Assembly (NCBI RefSeq): GCF_040436345.1
Contig: NC_133238.1
Location: 3,261,267 to 3,325,266 of the forward strand
Source: Pagrus major
Lineage: Eukaryota; Chordata; Actinopteri; Spariformes; Sparidae
Direction of reading: 5' to 3'
Length of the DNA: 64,000 bases
Shown here: positions 48,347-61,456 of the stretch, one piece after another
How the letters are laid out: every line of letters begins with the position of its first letter
Position numbering within the stretch: the first letter of the stretch is position 1
The notes under the pieces: model-generated
Told to the model about the DNA's origin: nothing
Seen by the model: only the letters and a program-made list of their open reading frames with translations
Databases searched by the model: none
Position numbers and translations under genes: made by a program

Positions 48347-48921
48347 TGCCGTGTTTTTCACTGGAACTGTTTCTTCTAACGTGATATCTGGAAAGAAAAG
48401 TCGGCAATATATGCGTGTTGGCAGTTCTGACATAACCCCTGTACAAGGCGCAACGTTATTCATTTCTGTTTGCGCACTTTGTTCCCTGAGCAAAGAATAG
48501 TCTCGTTTGTCTTTCTCAACTTGCCTTTTTATTGGAGCTTTGGTCCCGCCGCAATTAATAGCAGTCAATCACGGTCCCGACTTTTGAGTTTGTATGCGAA
48601 AGGCCAGTGGGTCAACAATCTCGAGCTGTGAGGTGTAAACTTGCCAGTTTGTTGTTGTCTCCAGTAGCCCTATTTGGTGCTGGATTAATTGTTTGTGGGA
48701 TTTCCTTGAGAACAATGTCTAAAGTTGGCATTTCCCACAGCTGCTGTCGACTGTGACCAGTCAGCTAACTAATTCAAGTAAGTTGGCGCGTAAAGTTAGC
48801 ATTTTTAACGTGTTATCTTCTGTGTCACTGGTATTGATGCATGCCTTCTTTGTAGTACATGAGAAAGACGCAATAACACGTTCCAAAAGCGTTCTACAGC
48901 GATCAGGGGGAGCTCTTCTGA

Positions 48922-48993
48922 GGTTCCATGGTGTAATGGTTAGCACTCTGGACTCTGAATCCAGCGATCCGAGTTCAAATCTCGGTGGGACCT
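48922..48993 (+). tRNA. trnaq-cug: tRNA-Gln (CTG), unit 29
   Basis: Consensus gene; stem-loop bulge variant A at 49017. Confidence 0.96.
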
Positions 48994-49825
48994 GGTTTTA
49001 AATGTTACAGGGCCTCATGGGCGTTCCCACTGTAAACCATAAGGTGGCAACACAGTTGTTCCAGGTACCCCTAAGTCCCGATACGAGCAGGTGTTCACTG
49101 TCGTCCAATCAACCCTAGAGACTTGGGATTCCAAATGTGATAGAAGAGGAAGGAGTGAAATGGATTCCAGTTACATTATTTGTGCACACTTTGGATTCTG
49201 TCTCATTCTCACCACAAAAGTGAGGCTTCACCGAACTTGCTGCGTCTGGGTGTCTGTGCTCATCGTTGAAAGGCCAGCATACTGCGAGCGGTGGGGCGGT
49301 TGAACAGCCATGAAACACCGTCCGGCCAGCTTTGCAACGTCGGATGATGGGCTGTGTCCGAGCGTTTCTGTGACTTTCTATTGCCTGAAATGCCGTTGGG
49401 GCGGTTCACTTGGCTAACGTTGGCTGAAAAGCTGATCTTCAAGTGGGAGATGCGCCAACGGTCGGGTTAACGAGGGTGTTGAAGACGTTTCACGTCTCAT
49501 CTGAAAGGACTTTTCAGTTTTTACGGCCTGGTGGGGAGGCCCTGGTTGCCTTGGTTGAAAACTTAGATACACCAGGAGCTGGATGTCTGAAAACCGTCGC
49601 AGACATGTACAAAGAAGTTGAATAGACTACGAATGAACCAACCAGGAATGTGTGCCTGCATGTATTGTCAACGCAGCGCCTTACTGGATGACCCTGCGAT
49701 ACCGTAAAAGTTGAGCATTGATATGTGACAGCACAGTCGCTATAATGTGTCACATGATGGCAGATGTAATGTACCGTCTGCCCGTACACTTTGGAATTTC
49801 CCCTGAAAGACAAAAGCCTTTTAAG

Positions 49826-49909
49826 GTCAGGATGGCCGAGCGGTCTAAGGCGCTGCGTTCAGGTCGCAGTCTCCCCTGGAGGCGTGGGTTTCGAATCCCA
49901 CTTCTGACA
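49826..49909 (+). tRNA. trnal-cag: tRNA-Leu (CAG), unit 30, one-base insertion in T arm (possible pseudogene)
   Basis: 84 nt with the same extra T (49889-49891) and linked G (49923) as unit 19, so the defect was copied with the block. Confidence 0.8.
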
Positions 49910-50484
49910 TGCCGTGTTTTTCGCTGGAACTGTTTCTTCTAACGTGATATCTGGAAAGAAAAGTCGGCAATATATGCGTGTTGGCAGTTCTGACATAACC
50001 CCTGTACAAGGCGCAACGTTATTCATTTCTGTTTGCGCACTTTGTTCCCTGAGCAAAGAATAGTCTCGTTTGTCTTTCTCAACTTGCCTTTTTATTGGAG
50101 CTTTGGTCCCGCCGCAATTAATAGCAGTCAATCACGGTCCCGACTTTTGAGTTTGTATGCGAAAGGCCAGTGGGTCAACAATCTCAAGCTGTGAGGTGTA
50201 AACTTGCCAGTTTGTTGTTGTCTCCAGTAGCCCTATTTGGTGCTGGATTAATTGTTTGTGGGATTTCCTTGAGAACAATGTCTAAAGTTGGCATTTCCCA
50301 CAGCTGCTGTCGACTGTGACCAGTCAGCTAACTAATTCAAGTAAGTTGGCGCGTAAAGTTAGCATTTTTAACGTGTTATCTTCTGTGTCACTGGTATTGA
50401 TGCATGCCTTCTTTGTAGTACATGAGAAAGACGCAATAACACGTTCCAAAAGCGTTCTACAGCGATCAGGGGGAGCTCTTCTGA

Positions 50485-50556
50485 GGTTCCATGGTGTAAT
50501 GGTTAGCACTCTGGACTCTGAATCCAGCGATCCGAGTTCAAATCTCGGTGGGACCT
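50485..50556 (+). tRNA. trnaq-cug: tRNA-Gln (CTG), unit 30
   Basis: Consensus gene. Confidence 0.96.
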
Positions 50557-51388
50557 GGTTTTAAATGTTACAGGGCCTCGTGGGCGTTCCCACTGTAAAC
50601 CATAAGGTGGCAACACAGTTGTTCCAGGTACCCCTAAGTCCCGATACGAGCAGGTGTTCACTGTCGTCCAATCAACCCTAGAGACTTGGGATTCCAAATG
50701 TGATAGAAGAGGAAGGAGTGAAATGGATTCCAGTTACATTATTTGTGCACACTTTGGATTCTGTCTCATTCTCACCACAAAAGTGAGGCTTCACCGAACT
50801 TGCTGCGTCTGGGTGTCTGTGCTCATCGTTGAAAGGCCAGCATACTGCGAGCGGTGGGGCGGTTGAACAGCCATGAAACACCGTCCGGCCAGCTTTGCAA
50901 CGTCGGATGATGGGCTGTGTCCGAGCGTTTCTGTGACTTTCTATTGCCTGAAATGCCGTTGGGGCGGTTCACTTGGCTAACGTTGGCTGAAAAGCTGATC
51001 TTCAAGTGGGAGATGCGCCAACGGTCGGGTTAACGAGGGTGTTGAAGACGTTTCACGTCTCATCTGAAAGGACTTTTCAGTTTTTACGGCCTGGTGGGGA
51101 GGCCCTGGTTGCCTTGGTTGAAAACTTAGATACACCAGGAGCTGGATGTCTGAAAACCGTCGCAGACATGTACAAAGAAGTTGAATAGACTACGAATGAA
51201 CCAACCAGGAATGTGTGCCTGCATGTATTGTCAACGCAGCGCCTTACTGGATGACCCTGCGATACCGTAAAAGTTGAGCATTGATATGTGACAGCACAGT
51301 CGCTATAATGTGTCACATGATGGCAGATGTAATGTACCGTCTGCCCGTACACTTTGGAATTTCCCCTGAAAGACAAAAGCCTTTTAAG

Positions 51389-51471
51389 GTCAGGATGGCC
51401 GAGCGGTCTAAGGCGCTGCGTTCAGGTCGCAGTCTCCCCTGGAGGCGTGGGTTCGAATCCCACTTCTGACA
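51389..51471 (+). tRNA. trnal-cag: tRNA-Leu (CAG), unit 31
   Basis: Consensus gene; plain long unit, counterpart of unit 20. Confidence 0.96.
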
Positions 51472-52046
51472 TGCCGTGTTTTTCACTGGAACTGTTTCTT
51501 CTAACGTGATATCTGGAAAGAAAAGTCGGCAATATATGCGTGTTGGCAGTTCTGACATAACCCCTGTACAAGGCGCAACGTTATTCATTTCTGTTTGCGC
51601 ACTTTGTTCCCTGAGCAAAGAATAGTCTCGTTTGTCTTTCTCAACTTGCCTTTTTATTGGAGCTTTGGTCCCGCCGCAATTAATAGCAGTCAATCACGGT
51701 CCCGACTTTTGAGTTTGTATGCGAAAGGCCAGTGGGTCAACAATCTCAAGCTGTGAGGTGTAAACTTGCCAGTTTGTTGTTGTCTCCAGTAGCCCTATTT
51801 GGTGCTGGATTAATTGTTTGTGGGATTTCCTTGAGAACAATGTCTAAAGTTGGCATTTCCCACAGCTGCTGTCGACTGTGACCAGTCAGCTAACTAATTC
51901 AAGTAAGTTGGCGCGTAAAGTTAGCATTTTTAACGTGTTATCTTCTGTGTCACTGGTATTGATGCATGCCTTCTTTGTAGTACATGAGAAAGACGCAATA
52001 ACACGTTCCAAAAGCGTTCTACAGCGATCAGGGGGAGCTCTTCTGA

Positions 52047-52118
52047 GGTTCCATGGTGTAATGGTTAGCACTCTGGACTCTGAATCCAGCGATCCGAGTT
52101 CAAATCTCGGTGGGACCT
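52047..52118 (+). tRNA. trnaq-cug: tRNA-Gln (CTG), unit 31
   Basis: Consensus gene. Confidence 0.96.
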
Positions 52119-52950
52119 GGTTTTAAATGTTACAGGGCCTCGTGGGCGTTCCCACTGTAAACCATAAGGTGGCAACACAGTTGTTCCAGGTACCCCTAAG
52201 TCCCGATACGAGCAGGTGTTCACTGTCGTCCAATCAACCCTAGAGACTTGGGATTCCAAATGTGATAGAAGAGGAAGGAGTGAAATGGATTCCAGTTACA
52301 TTATTTGTGCACACTTTGGATTCTGTCTCATTCTCACCACAAAAGTGAGGCTTCACCGAACTTGCTGCGTCTGGGTGTCTGTGCTCATCGTTGAAAGGCC
52401 AGCATACTGCGAGCGGTGGGGCGGTTGAACAGCCATGAAACACCGTCCGGCCAGCTTTGCAACGTCGGATGATGGGCTGTGTCCGAGCGTTTCTGTGACT
52501 TTCTATTGCCTGAAATGCCGTTGGGGCGGTTCACTTGGCTAACGTTGGCTGAAAAGCTGATCTTCAAGTGGGAGATGCGCCAACGGTCGGGTTAACGAGG
52601 GTGTTGAAGACGTTTCACGTCTCATCTGAAAGGACTTTTCAGTTTTTACGGCCTGGTGGGGAGGCCCTGGTTGCCTTGGTTGAAAACTTAGATACACCAG
52701 GAGCTGGATGTCTGAAAACCGTCGCAGACATGTACAAAGAAGTTGAATAGACTACGAATGAACCAACCAGGAATGTGTGCCTGCATGTATTGTCAACGCA
52801 GCGCCTTACTGGATGACCCTGCGATACCGTAAAAGTTGAGCATTGATATGTGACAGCACAGTCGCTATAATGTGTCACATGATGGCAGATGTAATGTACC
52901 GTCTGCCCGTACACTTTGGAATTTCCCCTGAAAGACAAAAGCCTTTTAAG

Positions 52951-53033
52951 GTCAGGATGGCCGAGCGGTCTAAGGCGCTGCGTTCAGGTCGCAGTCTCCC
53001 CTGGAGGCGTGGGTTCGAATCCCACTTCTGACA
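52951..53033 (+). tRNA. trnal-cag: tRNA-Leu (CAG), unit 32
   Basis: Consensus gene; cagtagg marker at 53296. Confidence 0.96.
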
Positions 53034-53608
53034 TGCCGTGTTTTTCACTGGAACTGTTTCTTCTAACGTGATATCTGGAAAGAAAAGTCGGCAATATATG
53101 CGTGTTGGCAGTTCTGACATAACCCCTGTACAAGGCGCAACGTTATTCATTTCTGTTTGCGCACTTTGTTCCCTGAGCAAAGAATAGTCTCGTTTGTCTT
53201 TCTCAACTTGCCTTTTTATTGGAGCTTTGGTCCCGCCGCAATTAATAGCAGTCAATCACGGTCCCGACTTTTGAGTTTGTATGCGAAAGGCCAGTAGGTC
53301 AACAATCTCAAGCTGTGAGGTGTAAACTTGCCAGTTTGTTGTTGTCTCCAGTAGCCCTATTTGGTGCTGGATTAATTGTTTGTGGGATTTCCTTGAGAAC
53401 AATGTCTAAAGTTGGCATTTCCCACAGCTGCTGTCGACTGTGACCAGTCAGCTAACTAATTCAAGTAAGTTGGCGCGTAAAGTTAGCATTTTTAACGTGT
53501 TATCTTCTGTGTCACTGGTATTGATGCATGCCTTCTTTGTAGTACATGAGAAAGACGCAATAACACGTTCCAAAAGCGTTCTACAGCGATCAGGGGGAGC
53601 TCTTCTGA

Positions 53609-53680
53609 GGTTCCATGGTGTAATGGTTAGCACTCTGGACTCTGAATCCAGCGATCCGAGTTCAAATCTCGGTGGGACCT
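53609..53680 (+). tRNA. trnaq-cug: tRNA-Gln (CTG), unit 32
   Basis: Consensus gene. Confidence 0.96.
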
Positions 53681-54512
53681 GGTTTTAAATGTTACAGGGC
53701 CTCGTGGGCGTTCCCACTGTAAACCATAAGGTGGCAACACAGTTGTTCCAGGTACCCCTAAGTCCCGATACGAGCAGGTGTTCACTGTCGTCCAATCAAC
53801 CCTAGAGACTTGGGATTCCAAATGTGATAGAAGAGGAAGGAGTGAAATGGATTCCAGTTACATTATTTGTGCACACTTTGGATTCTGTCTCATTCTCACC
53901 ACAAAAGTGAGGCTTCACCGAACTTGCTGCGTCTGGGTGTCTGTGCTCATCGTTGAAAGGCCAGCATACTGCGAGCGGTGGGGCGGTTGAACAGCCATGA
54001 AACACCGTCCGGCCAGCTTTGCAACGTCGGATGATGGGCTGTGTCCGAGCGTTTCTGTGACTTTCTATTGCCTGAAATGCCGTTGGGGCGGTTCACTTGG
54101 CTAACGTTGGCTGAAAAGCTGATCTTCAAGTGGGAGATGCGCCAACGGTCGGGTTAACGAGGGTGTTGAAGACGTTTCACGTCTCATCTGAAAGGACTTT
54201 TCAGTTTTTACGGCCTGGTGGGGAGGCCCTGGTTGCCTTGGTTGAAAACTTAGATACACCAGGAGCTGGATGTCTGAAAACCGTCGCAGACATGTACAAA
54301 GAAGTTGAATAGACTACGAATGAACCAACCAGGAATGTGTGCCTGCATGTATTGTCAACGCAGCGCCTTACTGGATGACCCTGCGATACCGTAAAAGTTG
54401 AGCATTGATATGTGACAGCACAGTCGCTATAATGTGTCACATGATGGCAGATGTAATGTACCGTCTGCCCGTACACTTTGGAATTTCCCCTGAAAGACAA
54501 AAGCCTTTTAAG

Positions 54513-54595
54513 GTCAGGATGGCCGAGCGGTCTAAGGCGCTGCGTTCAGGTCGCAGTCTCCCCTGGAGGCGTGGGTTCGAATCCCACTTCTGACA
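54513..54595 (+). tRNA. trnal-cag: tRNA-Leu (CAG), unit 33
   Basis: Consensus gene; short unit with CTCGAG, counterpart of units 13 and 22. Confidence 0.96.
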
Positions 54596-55170
54596 TGCCG
54601 TGTTTTTCACTGGAACTGTTTCTTCTAACGTGATATCTGGAAAGAAAAGTCGGCAATATATGCGTGTTGGCAGTTCTGACATAACCCCTGTACAAGGCGC
54701 AACGTTATTCATTTCTGTTTGCGCACTTTGTTCCCTGAGCAAAGAATAGTCTCGTTTGTCTTTCTCAACTTGCCTTTTTATTGGAGCTTTGGTCCCGCCG
54801 CAATTAATAGCAGTCAATCACGGTCCCGACTTTTGAGTTTGTATGCGAAAGGCCAGTGGGTCAACAATCTCGAGCTGTGAGGTGTAAACTTGCCAGTTTG
54901 TTGTTGTCTCCAGTAGCCCTATTTGGTGCTGGATTAATTGTTTGTGGGATTTCCTTGAGAACAATGTCTAAAGTTGGCATTTCCCACAGCTGCTGTCGAC
55001 TGTGACCAGTCAGCTAACTAATTCAAGTAAGTTGGCGCGTAAAGTTAGCATTTTTAACGTGTTATCTTCTGTGTCACTGGTATTGATGCATGCCTTCTTT
55101 GTAGTACATGAGAAAGACGCAATAACACGTTCCAAAAGCGTTCTACAGCGATCAGGGGGAGCTCTTCTGA

Positions 55171-55242
55171 GGTTCCATGGTGTAATGGTTAGCACTCTGG
55201 ACTCTGAATCCAGCGATCCGAGTTCAAATCTCGGTGGGACCT
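55171..55242 (+). tRNA. trnaq-cug: tRNA-Gln (CTG), unit 33
   Basis: Consensus gene; accgc at 55463. Confidence 0.96.
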
Positions 55243-56057
55243 GGTTTTAAATGTTACAGGGCCTCGTGGGCGTTCCCACTGTAAACCATAAGGTGGCAAC
55301 ACAGTTGTTCCAGGTACCCCTAAGTCCCGATACGAGCAGGTGTTCACTGTCGTCCAATCAACCCTAGAGACTTGGGATTCCAAATGTGATAGAAGAGGAA
55401 GGAGTGAAATGGATTCCAGTTACATTATTTGTGCACACTTTGGATTCTGTCTCATTCTCACCGCAAAAGTGAGGCTTCACCGAACTTGCTGCGTCTGGGT
55501 GTCTGTGCTCATCGTTGAAAGGCCAGCATACTGCGAGCGGTGGGGCGGTTGAACAGCCATGAAACACCGTCCGGCCAGCTTTGCTGTGTCCGAGCGTTTC
55601 TGTGACTTTCTATTGCCTGAAATGCCGTTGGGACGGTTCACTTGGCTAACGTTGGCTGAAAAGCTGATCTTCAAGTGGGAGATGCGCCAACGGTCGGGTT
55701 AACGAGGGTGTTGAAGACGTTTCACGTCTCATCTGAAAGGACTTTTCAGTTTTTACGGCCTGGTGGGGAGGCCCTGGTTGCCTTGGTTGAAAACTTAGAT
55801 ACACCAGGAGCTGGATGTCTGAAAACCGTCGCAGACATGTACAAAGAAGTTGAATAGACTACGAATGAACCAACCAGGAATGTGTGCCTGCATGTATTGT
55901 CAACGCAGCGCCTTACTGGATGACCCTGCGATACCGTAAAAGTTGAGCATTGATATGTGACAGCACAGTCGCTATAATGTGTCACATGATGGCAGATGTA
56001 ATGTACCGTCTGCCCGTACACTTTGGAATTTCCCCTGAAAGACAAAAGCCTTTTAAG

Positions 56058-56140
56058 GTCAGGATGGCCGAGCGGTCTAAGGCGCTGCGTTCAGGTCGCA
56101 GTCTCCCCTGGAGGCGTGGGTTCGAATCCCACTTCTGACA
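56058..56140 (+). tRNA. trnal-cag: tRNA-Leu (CAG), unit 34, interrupted terminator
   Basis: Consensus gene body; C at 56149 breaks the T5 run. Confidence 0.95.
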
Positions 56141-56147
56141 TGCCGTG

Positions 56148-56152
56148 TCTTT
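56148..56152 (+). terminator. Interrupted Pol III terminator (TCTTT), unit 34
   Basis: Third copy of the unit 14 change. Confidence 0.7.
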
Positions 56153-56715
56153 CACTGGAACTGTTTCTTCTAACGTGATATCTGGAAAGAAAAGTCGGCA
56201 ATATATGCGTGTTGGCAGTTCTGACATAACCCCTGTACAAGGCGCAACGTTATTCATTTCTGTTTGCGCACTTTGTTCCCTGAGCAAAGAATAGTCTCGT
56301 TTGTCTTTCTCAACTTGCCTTTTTATTGGAGCTTTGGTCCCGCCGCAATTAATAGCAGTCAATCACGGTCCCGACTTTTGAGTTTGTATGCGAAAGGCCA
56401 GTGGGTCAACAATCTCAAGCTGTGAGGTGTAAACTTGCCAGTTTGTTGTTGTCTCCAGTAGCCCTATTTGGTGCTGGATTAATTGTTTGTGGGATTTCCT
56501 TGAGAACAATGTCTAAAGTTGGCATTTCCCACAGCTGCTGTCGACTGTGACCAGTCAGCTAACTAATTCAAGTAAGTTGGCGCGTAAAGTTAGCATTTTT
56601 AACGTGTTATCTTCTGTGTCACTGGTATTGATGCATGCCTTCTTTGTAGTACATGAGAAAGACGCAATAACACGTTCCAAAAGCGTTCTACAGCGATCAG
56701 GGGGAGCTCTTCTGA

Positions 56716-56787
56716 GGTTCCATGGTGTAATGGTTAGCACTCTGGACTCTGAATCCAGCGATCCGAGTTCAAATCTCGGTGGGACCT
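56716..56787 (+). tRNA. trnaq-cug: tRNA-Gln (CTG), unit 34
   Basis: Consensus gene. Confidence 0.96.
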
Positions 56788-57619
56788 GGTTTTAAATGTT
56801 ACAGGGCCTCGTGGGCGTTCCCACTGTAAACCATAAGGTGGCAACACAGTTGTTCCAGGTACCCCTAAGTCCCGATACGAGCAGGTGTTCACTGTCGTCC
56901 AATCAACCCTAGAGACTTGGGATTCCAAATGTGATAGAAGAGGAAGGAGTGAAATGGATTCCAGTTACATTATTTGTGCACACTTTGGATTCTGTCTCAT
57001 TCTCACCACAAAAGTGAGGCTTCACCGAACTTGCTGCGTCTGGGTGTCTGTGCTCATCGTTGAAAGGCCAGCATACTGCGAGCGGTGGGGCGGTTGAACA
57101 GCCATGAAACACCGTCCGGCCAGCTTTGCAACGTCGGATGATGGGCTGTGTCCGAGCGTTTCTGTGACTTTCTATTGCCTGAAATGCCGTTGGGGCGGTT
57201 CACTTGGCTAACGTTGGCTGAAAAGCTGATCTTCAAGTGGGAGATGCGCCAACGGTCGGGTTAACGAGGGTGTTGAAGACGTTTCACGTCTCATCTGAAA
57301 GGACTTTTCAGTTTTTACGGCCTGGTGGGGAGGCCCTGGTTGCCTTGGTTGAAAACTTAGATACACCAGGAGCTGGATGTCTGAAAACCGTCGCAGACAT
57401 GTACAAAGAAGTTGAATAGACTACGAATGAACCAACCAGGAATGTGTGCCTGCATGTATTGTCAACGCAGCGCCTTACTGGATGACCCTGCGATACCGTA
57501 AAAGTTGAGCATTGATATGTGACAGCACAGTCGCTATAATGTGTCACATGATGGCAGATGTAATGTACCGTCTGCCCGTACACTTTGGAATTTCCCCTGA
57601 AAGACAAAAGCCTTTTAAG

Positions 57620-57702
57620 GTCAGGATGGCCGAGCGGTCTAAGGCGCTGCGTTCAGGTCGCAGTCTCCCCTGGAGGCGTGGGTTCGAATCCCACTTCTGA
57701 CA
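57620..57702 (+). tRNA. trnal-cag: tRNA-Leu (CAG), unit 35
   Basis: Consensus gene; gagaag marker at 57753, counterpart of unit 24. Confidence 0.96.
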
Positions 57703-58277
57703 TGCCGTGTTTTTCACTGGAACTGTTTCTTCTAACGTGATATCTGGAAAGAGAAGTCGGCAATATATGCGTGTTGGCAGTTCTGACATAACCCCTGTAC
57801 AAGGCGCAACGTTATTCATTTCTGTTTGCGCACTTTGTTCCCTGAGCAAAGAATAGTCTCGTTTGTCTTTCTCAACTTGCCTTTTTATTGGAGCTTTGGT
57901 CCCGCCGCAATTAATAGCAGTCAATCACGGTCCCGACTTTTGAGTTTGTATGCGAAAGGCCAGTGGGTCAACAATCTCAAGCTGTGAGGTGTAAACTTGC
58001 CAGTTTGTTGTTGTCTCCAGTAGCCCTATTTGGTGCTGGATTAATTGTTTGTGGGATTTCCTTGAGAACAATGTCTAAAGTTGGCATTTCCCACAGCTGC
58101 TGTCGACTGTGACCAGTCAGCTAACTAATTCAAGTAAGTTGGCGCGTAAAGTTAGCATTTTTAACGTGTTATCTTCTGTGTCACTGGTATTGATGCATGC
58201 CTTCTTTGTAGTACATGAGAAAGACGCAATAACACGTTCCAAAAGCGTTCTACAGCGATCAGGGGGAGCTCTTCTGA

Positions 58278-58349
58278 GGTTCCATGGTGTAATGGTTAGC
58301 ACTCTGGACTCTGAATCCAGCGATCCGAGTTCAAATCTCGGTGGGACCT
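58278..58349 (+). tRNA. trnaq-cug: tRNA-Gln (CTG), unit 35
   Basis: Consensus gene. Confidence 0.96.
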
Positions 58350-59181
58350 GGTTTTAAATGTTACAGGGCCTCGTGGGCGTTCCCACTGTAAACCATAAGG
58401 TGGCAACACAGTTGTTCCAGGTACCCCTAAGTCCCGATACGAGCAGGTGTTCACTGTCGTCCAATCAACCCTAGAGACTTGGGATTCCAAATGTGATAGA
58501 AGAGGAAGGAGTGAAATGGATTCCAGTTACATTATTTGTGCACACTTTGGATTCTGTCTCATTCTCACCACAAAAGTGAGGCTTCACCGAACTTGCTGCG
58601 TCTGGGTGTCTGTGCTCATCGTTGAAAGGCCAGCATACTGCGAGCGGTGGGGCGGTTGAACAGCCATGAAACACCGTCCGGCCAGCTTTGCAACGTCGGA
58701 TGATGGGCTGTGTCCGAGCGTTTCTGTGACTTTCTATTGCCTGAAATGCCGTTGGGGCGGTTCACTTGGCTAACGTTGGCTGAAAAGCTGATCTTCAAGT
58801 GGGAGATGCGCCAACGGTCGGGTTAACGAGGGTGTTGAAGACGTTTCACGTCTCATCTGAAAGGACTTTTCAGTTTTTACGGCCTGGTGGGGAGGCCCTG
58901 GTTGCCTTGGTTGAAAACTTAGATACACCAGGAGCTGGATGTCTGAAAACCGTCGCAGACATGTACAAAGAAGTTGAATAGACTACGAATGAACCAACCA
59001 GGAATGTGTGCCTGCATGTATTGTCAACGCAGCGCCTTACTGGATGACCCTGCGATACCGTAAAAGTTGAGCATTGATATGTGACAGCACAGTCGCTATA
59101 ATGTGTCACATGATGGCAGATGTAATGTACCGTCTGCCCGTACACTTTGGAATTTCCCCTGAAAGACAAAAGCCTTTTAAG

Positions 59182-59264
59182 GTCAGGATGGCCGAGCGGT
59201 CTAAGGCGCTGCGTTCAGGTCGCAGTCTCCCCTGGAGGCGTGGGTTCGAATCCCACTTCTGACA
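59182..59264 (+). tRNA. trnal-cag: tRNA-Leu (CAG), unit 36
   Basis: Consensus gene; short unit with cagtggatc (59529), counterpart of unit 25. Confidence 0.96.
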
Positions 59265-59839
59265 TGCCGTGTTTTTCACTGGAACTGTTTCTTCTAACGT
59301 GATATCTGGAAAGAAAAGTCGGCAATATATGCGTGTTGGCAGTTCTGACATAACCCCTGTACAAGGCGCAACGTTATTCATTTCTGTTTGCGCACTTTGT
59401 TCCCTGAGCAAAGAATAGTCTCGTTTGTCTTTCTCAACTTGCCTTTTTATTGGAGCTTTGGTCCCGCCGCAATTAATAGCAGTCAATCACGGTCCCGACT
59501 TTTGAGTTTGTATGCGAAAGGCCAGTGGATCAACAATCTCGAGCTGTGAGGTGTAAACTTGCCAGTTTGTTGTTGTCTCCAGTAGCCCTATTTGGTGCTG
59601 GATTAATTGTTTGTGGGATTTCCTTGAGAACAATGTCTAAAGTTGGCATTTCCCACAGCTGCTGTCGACTGTGACCAGTCAGCTAACTAATTCAAGTAAG
59701 TTGGCGCGTAAAGTTAGCATTTTTAACGTGTTATCTTCTGTGTCACTGGTATTGATGCATGCCTTCTTTGTAGTACATGAGAAAGACGCAATAACACGTT
59801 CCAAAAGCGTTCTACAGCGATCAGGGGGAGCTCTTCTGA

Positions 59840-59911
59840 GGTTCCATGGTGTAATGGTTAGCACTCTGGACTCTGAATCCAGCGATCCGAGTTCAAATCT
59901 CGGTGGGACCT
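59840..59911 (+). tRNA. trnaq-cug: tRNA-Gln (CTG), unit 36
   Basis: Consensus gene; accgc at 60132. Confidence 0.96.
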
Positions 59912-60726
59912 GGTTTTAAATGTTACAGGGCCTCGTGGGCGTTCCCACTGTAAACCATAAGGTGGCAACACAGTTGTTCCAGGTACCCCTAAGTCCCGAT
60001 ACGAGCAGGTGTTCACTGTCGTCCAATCAACCCTAGAGACTTGGGATTCCAAATGTGATAGAAGAGGAAGGAGTGAAATGGATTCCAGTTACATTATTTG
60101 TGCACACTTTGGATTCTGTCTCATTCTCACCGCAAAAGTGAGGCTTCACCGAACTTGCTGCGTCTGGGTGTCTGTGCTCATCGTTGAAAGGCCAGCATAC
60201 TGCGAGCGGTGGGGCGGTTGAACAGCCATGAAACACCGTCCGGCCAGCTTTGCTGTGTCCGAGCGTTTCTGTGACTTTCTATTGCCTGAAATGCCGTTGG
60301 GACGGTTCACTTGGCTAACGTTGGCTGAAAAGCTGATCTTCAAGTGGGAGATGCGCCAACGGTCGGGTTAACGAGGGTGTTGAAGACGTTTCACGTCTCA
60401 TCTGAAAGGACTTTTCAGTTTTTACGGCCTGGTGGGGAGGCCCTGGTTGCCTTGGTTGAAAACTTAGATACACCAGGAGCTGGATGTCTGAAAACCGTCG
60501 CAGACATGTACAAAGAAGTTGAATAGACTACGAATGAACCAACCAGGAATGTGTGCCTGCATGTATTGTCAACGCAGCGCCTTACTGGATGACCCTGCGA
60601 TACCGTAAAAGTTGAGCATTGATATGTGACAGCACAGTCGCTATAATGTGTCACATGATGGCAGATGTAATGTACCGTCTGCCCGTACACTTTGGAATTT
60701 CCCCTGAAAGACAAAAGCCTTTTAAG

Positions 60727-60809
60727 GTCAGGATGGCCGAGCGGTCTAAGGCGCTGCGTTCAGGTCGCAGTCTCCCCTGGAGGCGTGGGTTCGAATCCCA
60801 CTTCTGACA
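60727..60809 (+). tRNA. trnal-cag: tRNA-Leu (CAG), unit 37
   Basis: Consensus gene; long unit with CTCGAG, counterpart of unit 26. Confidence 0.96.
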
Positions 60810-61384
60810 TGCCGTGTTTTTCACTGGAACTGTTTCTTCTAACGTGATATCTGGAAAGAAAAGTCGGCAATATATGCGTGTTGGCAGTTCTGACATAACC
60901 CCTGTACAAGGCGCAACGTTATTCATTTCTGTTTGCGCACTTTGTTCCCTGAGCAAAGAATAGTCTCGTTTGTCTTTCTCAACTTGCCTTTTTATTGGAG
61001 CTTTGGTCCCGCCGCAATTAATAGCAGTCAATCACGGTCCCGACTTTTGAGTTTGTATGCGAAAGGCCAGTGGGTCAACAATCTCGAGCTGTGAGGTGTA
61101 AACTTGCCAGTTTGTTGTTGTCTCCAGTAGCCCTATTTGGTGCTGGATTAATTGTTTGTGGGATTTCCTTGAGAACAATGTCTAAAGTTGGCATTTCCCA
61201 CAGCTGCTGTCGACTGTGACCAGTCAGCTAACTAATTCAAGTAAGTTGGCGCGTAAAGTTAGCATTTTTAACGTGTTATCTTCTGTGTCACTGGTATTGA
61301 TGCATGCCTTCTTTGTAGTACATGAGAAAGACGCAATAACACGTTCCAAAAGCGTTCTACAGCGATCAGGGGGAGCTCTTCTGA

Positions 61385-61456
61385 GGTTCCATGGTGTAAT
61401 GGTTAGCACTCTGGACTCTGAATCCAGCGATCCGAGTTCAAATCTCGGTGGGACCT
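61385..61456 (+). tRNA. trnaq-cug: tRNA-Gln (CTG), unit 37
   Basis: Consensus gene. Confidence 0.96.
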
